Source: Psychrobium sp051201665
GTDB taxonomy: Bacteria > Pseudomonadota > Gammaproteobacteria > Enterobacterales > Psychrobiaceae
NCBI RefSeq assembly: GCF_051201665.1
Contig: NZ_CP179210.1
Location: 3,162,001-3,226,000 of the forward strand
Direction: 5' to 3'
DNA length: 64,000 nt
Each line of letters begins with the position of its first letter. The first letter of the stretch is position 1. Shown here piece by piece: positions 63,772-64,000 of the stretch. The notes beneath the pieces are model-generated. The model worked only from the letters and a program-made list of their open reading frames with translations, made no database searches and was not told the DNA's origin. A program made the translations under genes and the position numbers.

Positions 63772-64000
63772 TGTAGTGGTCAACTAATTTTGGTCACGGT
63801 TTTGTAAGTTTTCCAGTATCTCTGTTCCGATTCATTTGGAGTTAAACCGCCATTATATTGATGAGGCCTGACGTTACTATAATATCCTGTAATATAATTC
63901 ACTACTGCCGCCTTGGCTTGCACTAAAGATTGATAACCTACAGTGGGCATCCATTCTGTTTTAAAACTCCTAAAGAATCTTTCCATCGGTGCGTTATCCC
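63772..64000 (-). mobile_element. IS3-family element, right end, continues beyond the window
   Basis: Begins with the IS end TGTAGTGGTCAACTAATTTTGGTCAC. The transposase C-terminal coding region lies immediately inside. The left end is outside the window. A similar IS end is present near 52094. Confidence 0.85.
63780..64000 (-). CDS. IS3-family transposase OrfB, C-terminal part (partial)
   Basis: The open frame continues off the right edge. Visible text is DNAPMERFFRSFKTEWMP (Glu of the DDE triad in context), then YITGYYSNVRPHQYNGGLTP and a KISstop. NAP ... ERFF and RPHQYNGGLTP are standard for the end of IS3 OrfB. It is not related closely to the OrfB it has interrupted. Confidence 0.92.
   Translation of the reverse strand, partial: DNAPMERFFRSFKTEWMPTVGYQSLVQAKAAVVNYITGYYSNVRPHQYNGGLTPNESEQRYWKTYKTVTKIS

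Overview
The window looks like chromosomal DNA of a marine gammaproteobacterium of the order Alteromonadales (Colwellia/Thalassotalea-like). The base composition is AT-rich. The gene complement fits that group: polB, rlmF, rlhA, large TonB receptors, S9 oligopeptidases, a collagenase-like lipoprotein, a GH109 protein and a NorR/NnrS/Hmp set. This placement is inference from gene content; no rRNA or tRNA gene was seen.

Layout. 1-5.0 kb: 3' end of DNA polymerase II, an XRE-cupin regulator divergent from an unusual SHMT paralogue, and a single-ORF IS66 element nested in a 159-bp repeat. 5-8.6 kb: a hypothetical protein, rlmF, a dimer of the repeat, and a MauG/CCP-type di-haem cytochrome. 8.4-14.2 kb: a minus-strand operon (lipoprotein with cadherin-like, helical and calcium-binding repeats; TonB receptor; 76-aa protein) behind a palindromic operator. 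14.4-30.8 kb: mixed metabolic and envelope genes, including acid phosphatase, GH109, oligopeptidase B, an FAD monooxygenase split by an IS66 copy, two VOC proteins, a WYL regulator, an M9 peptidase, an SDR, a LysR regulator and a response regulator. 31-39.5 kb: TonB receptor, DUF1304, START-domain protein, rlhA, and remnants of an MCP, a diguanylate cyclase and a pullulanase, most lying against repeats. 39.5-46.8 kb: an OhrR/glutathione peroxidase pair with a clear operator, then a nitric-oxide defence cluster (hmp, NnrS, a small membrane protein, norR) with three NorR-type sites and a sigma-54 promoter, then a PAS-GGDEF protein. 47-64 kb: an insertion-sequence graveyard (IS66, IS3, IS982, IS30, IS21, IS256, Y1/RAYT) holding an S9 peptidase and two truncated polymorphic-toxin (Rhs-type) tails, one still coupled to a leucine-rich-repeat putative immunity gene.

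Two themes cut across the window. First, small non-autonomous repeats (eight copies of a 159-bp element with TACCAATTGCATTAA ends, two copies of an AGGGTCTGTTGATC-ended element) sit at gene ends or inside genes. In hmp the uninterrupted target can be rebuilt exactly with a 3-bp duplication. IS66 copies can likewise be placed to the base, with 8-bp duplications. Second, an unusually large number of otherwise good genes carry one single-base frameshift, several of them in A/T homopolymers (cadherin-like lipoprotein, norR, pullulanase, WYL regulator, SDR, hmp, MCP and others). This is either real gene decay during insertion-sequence expansion or uncorrected sequencing error; raw reads are needed to tell which.
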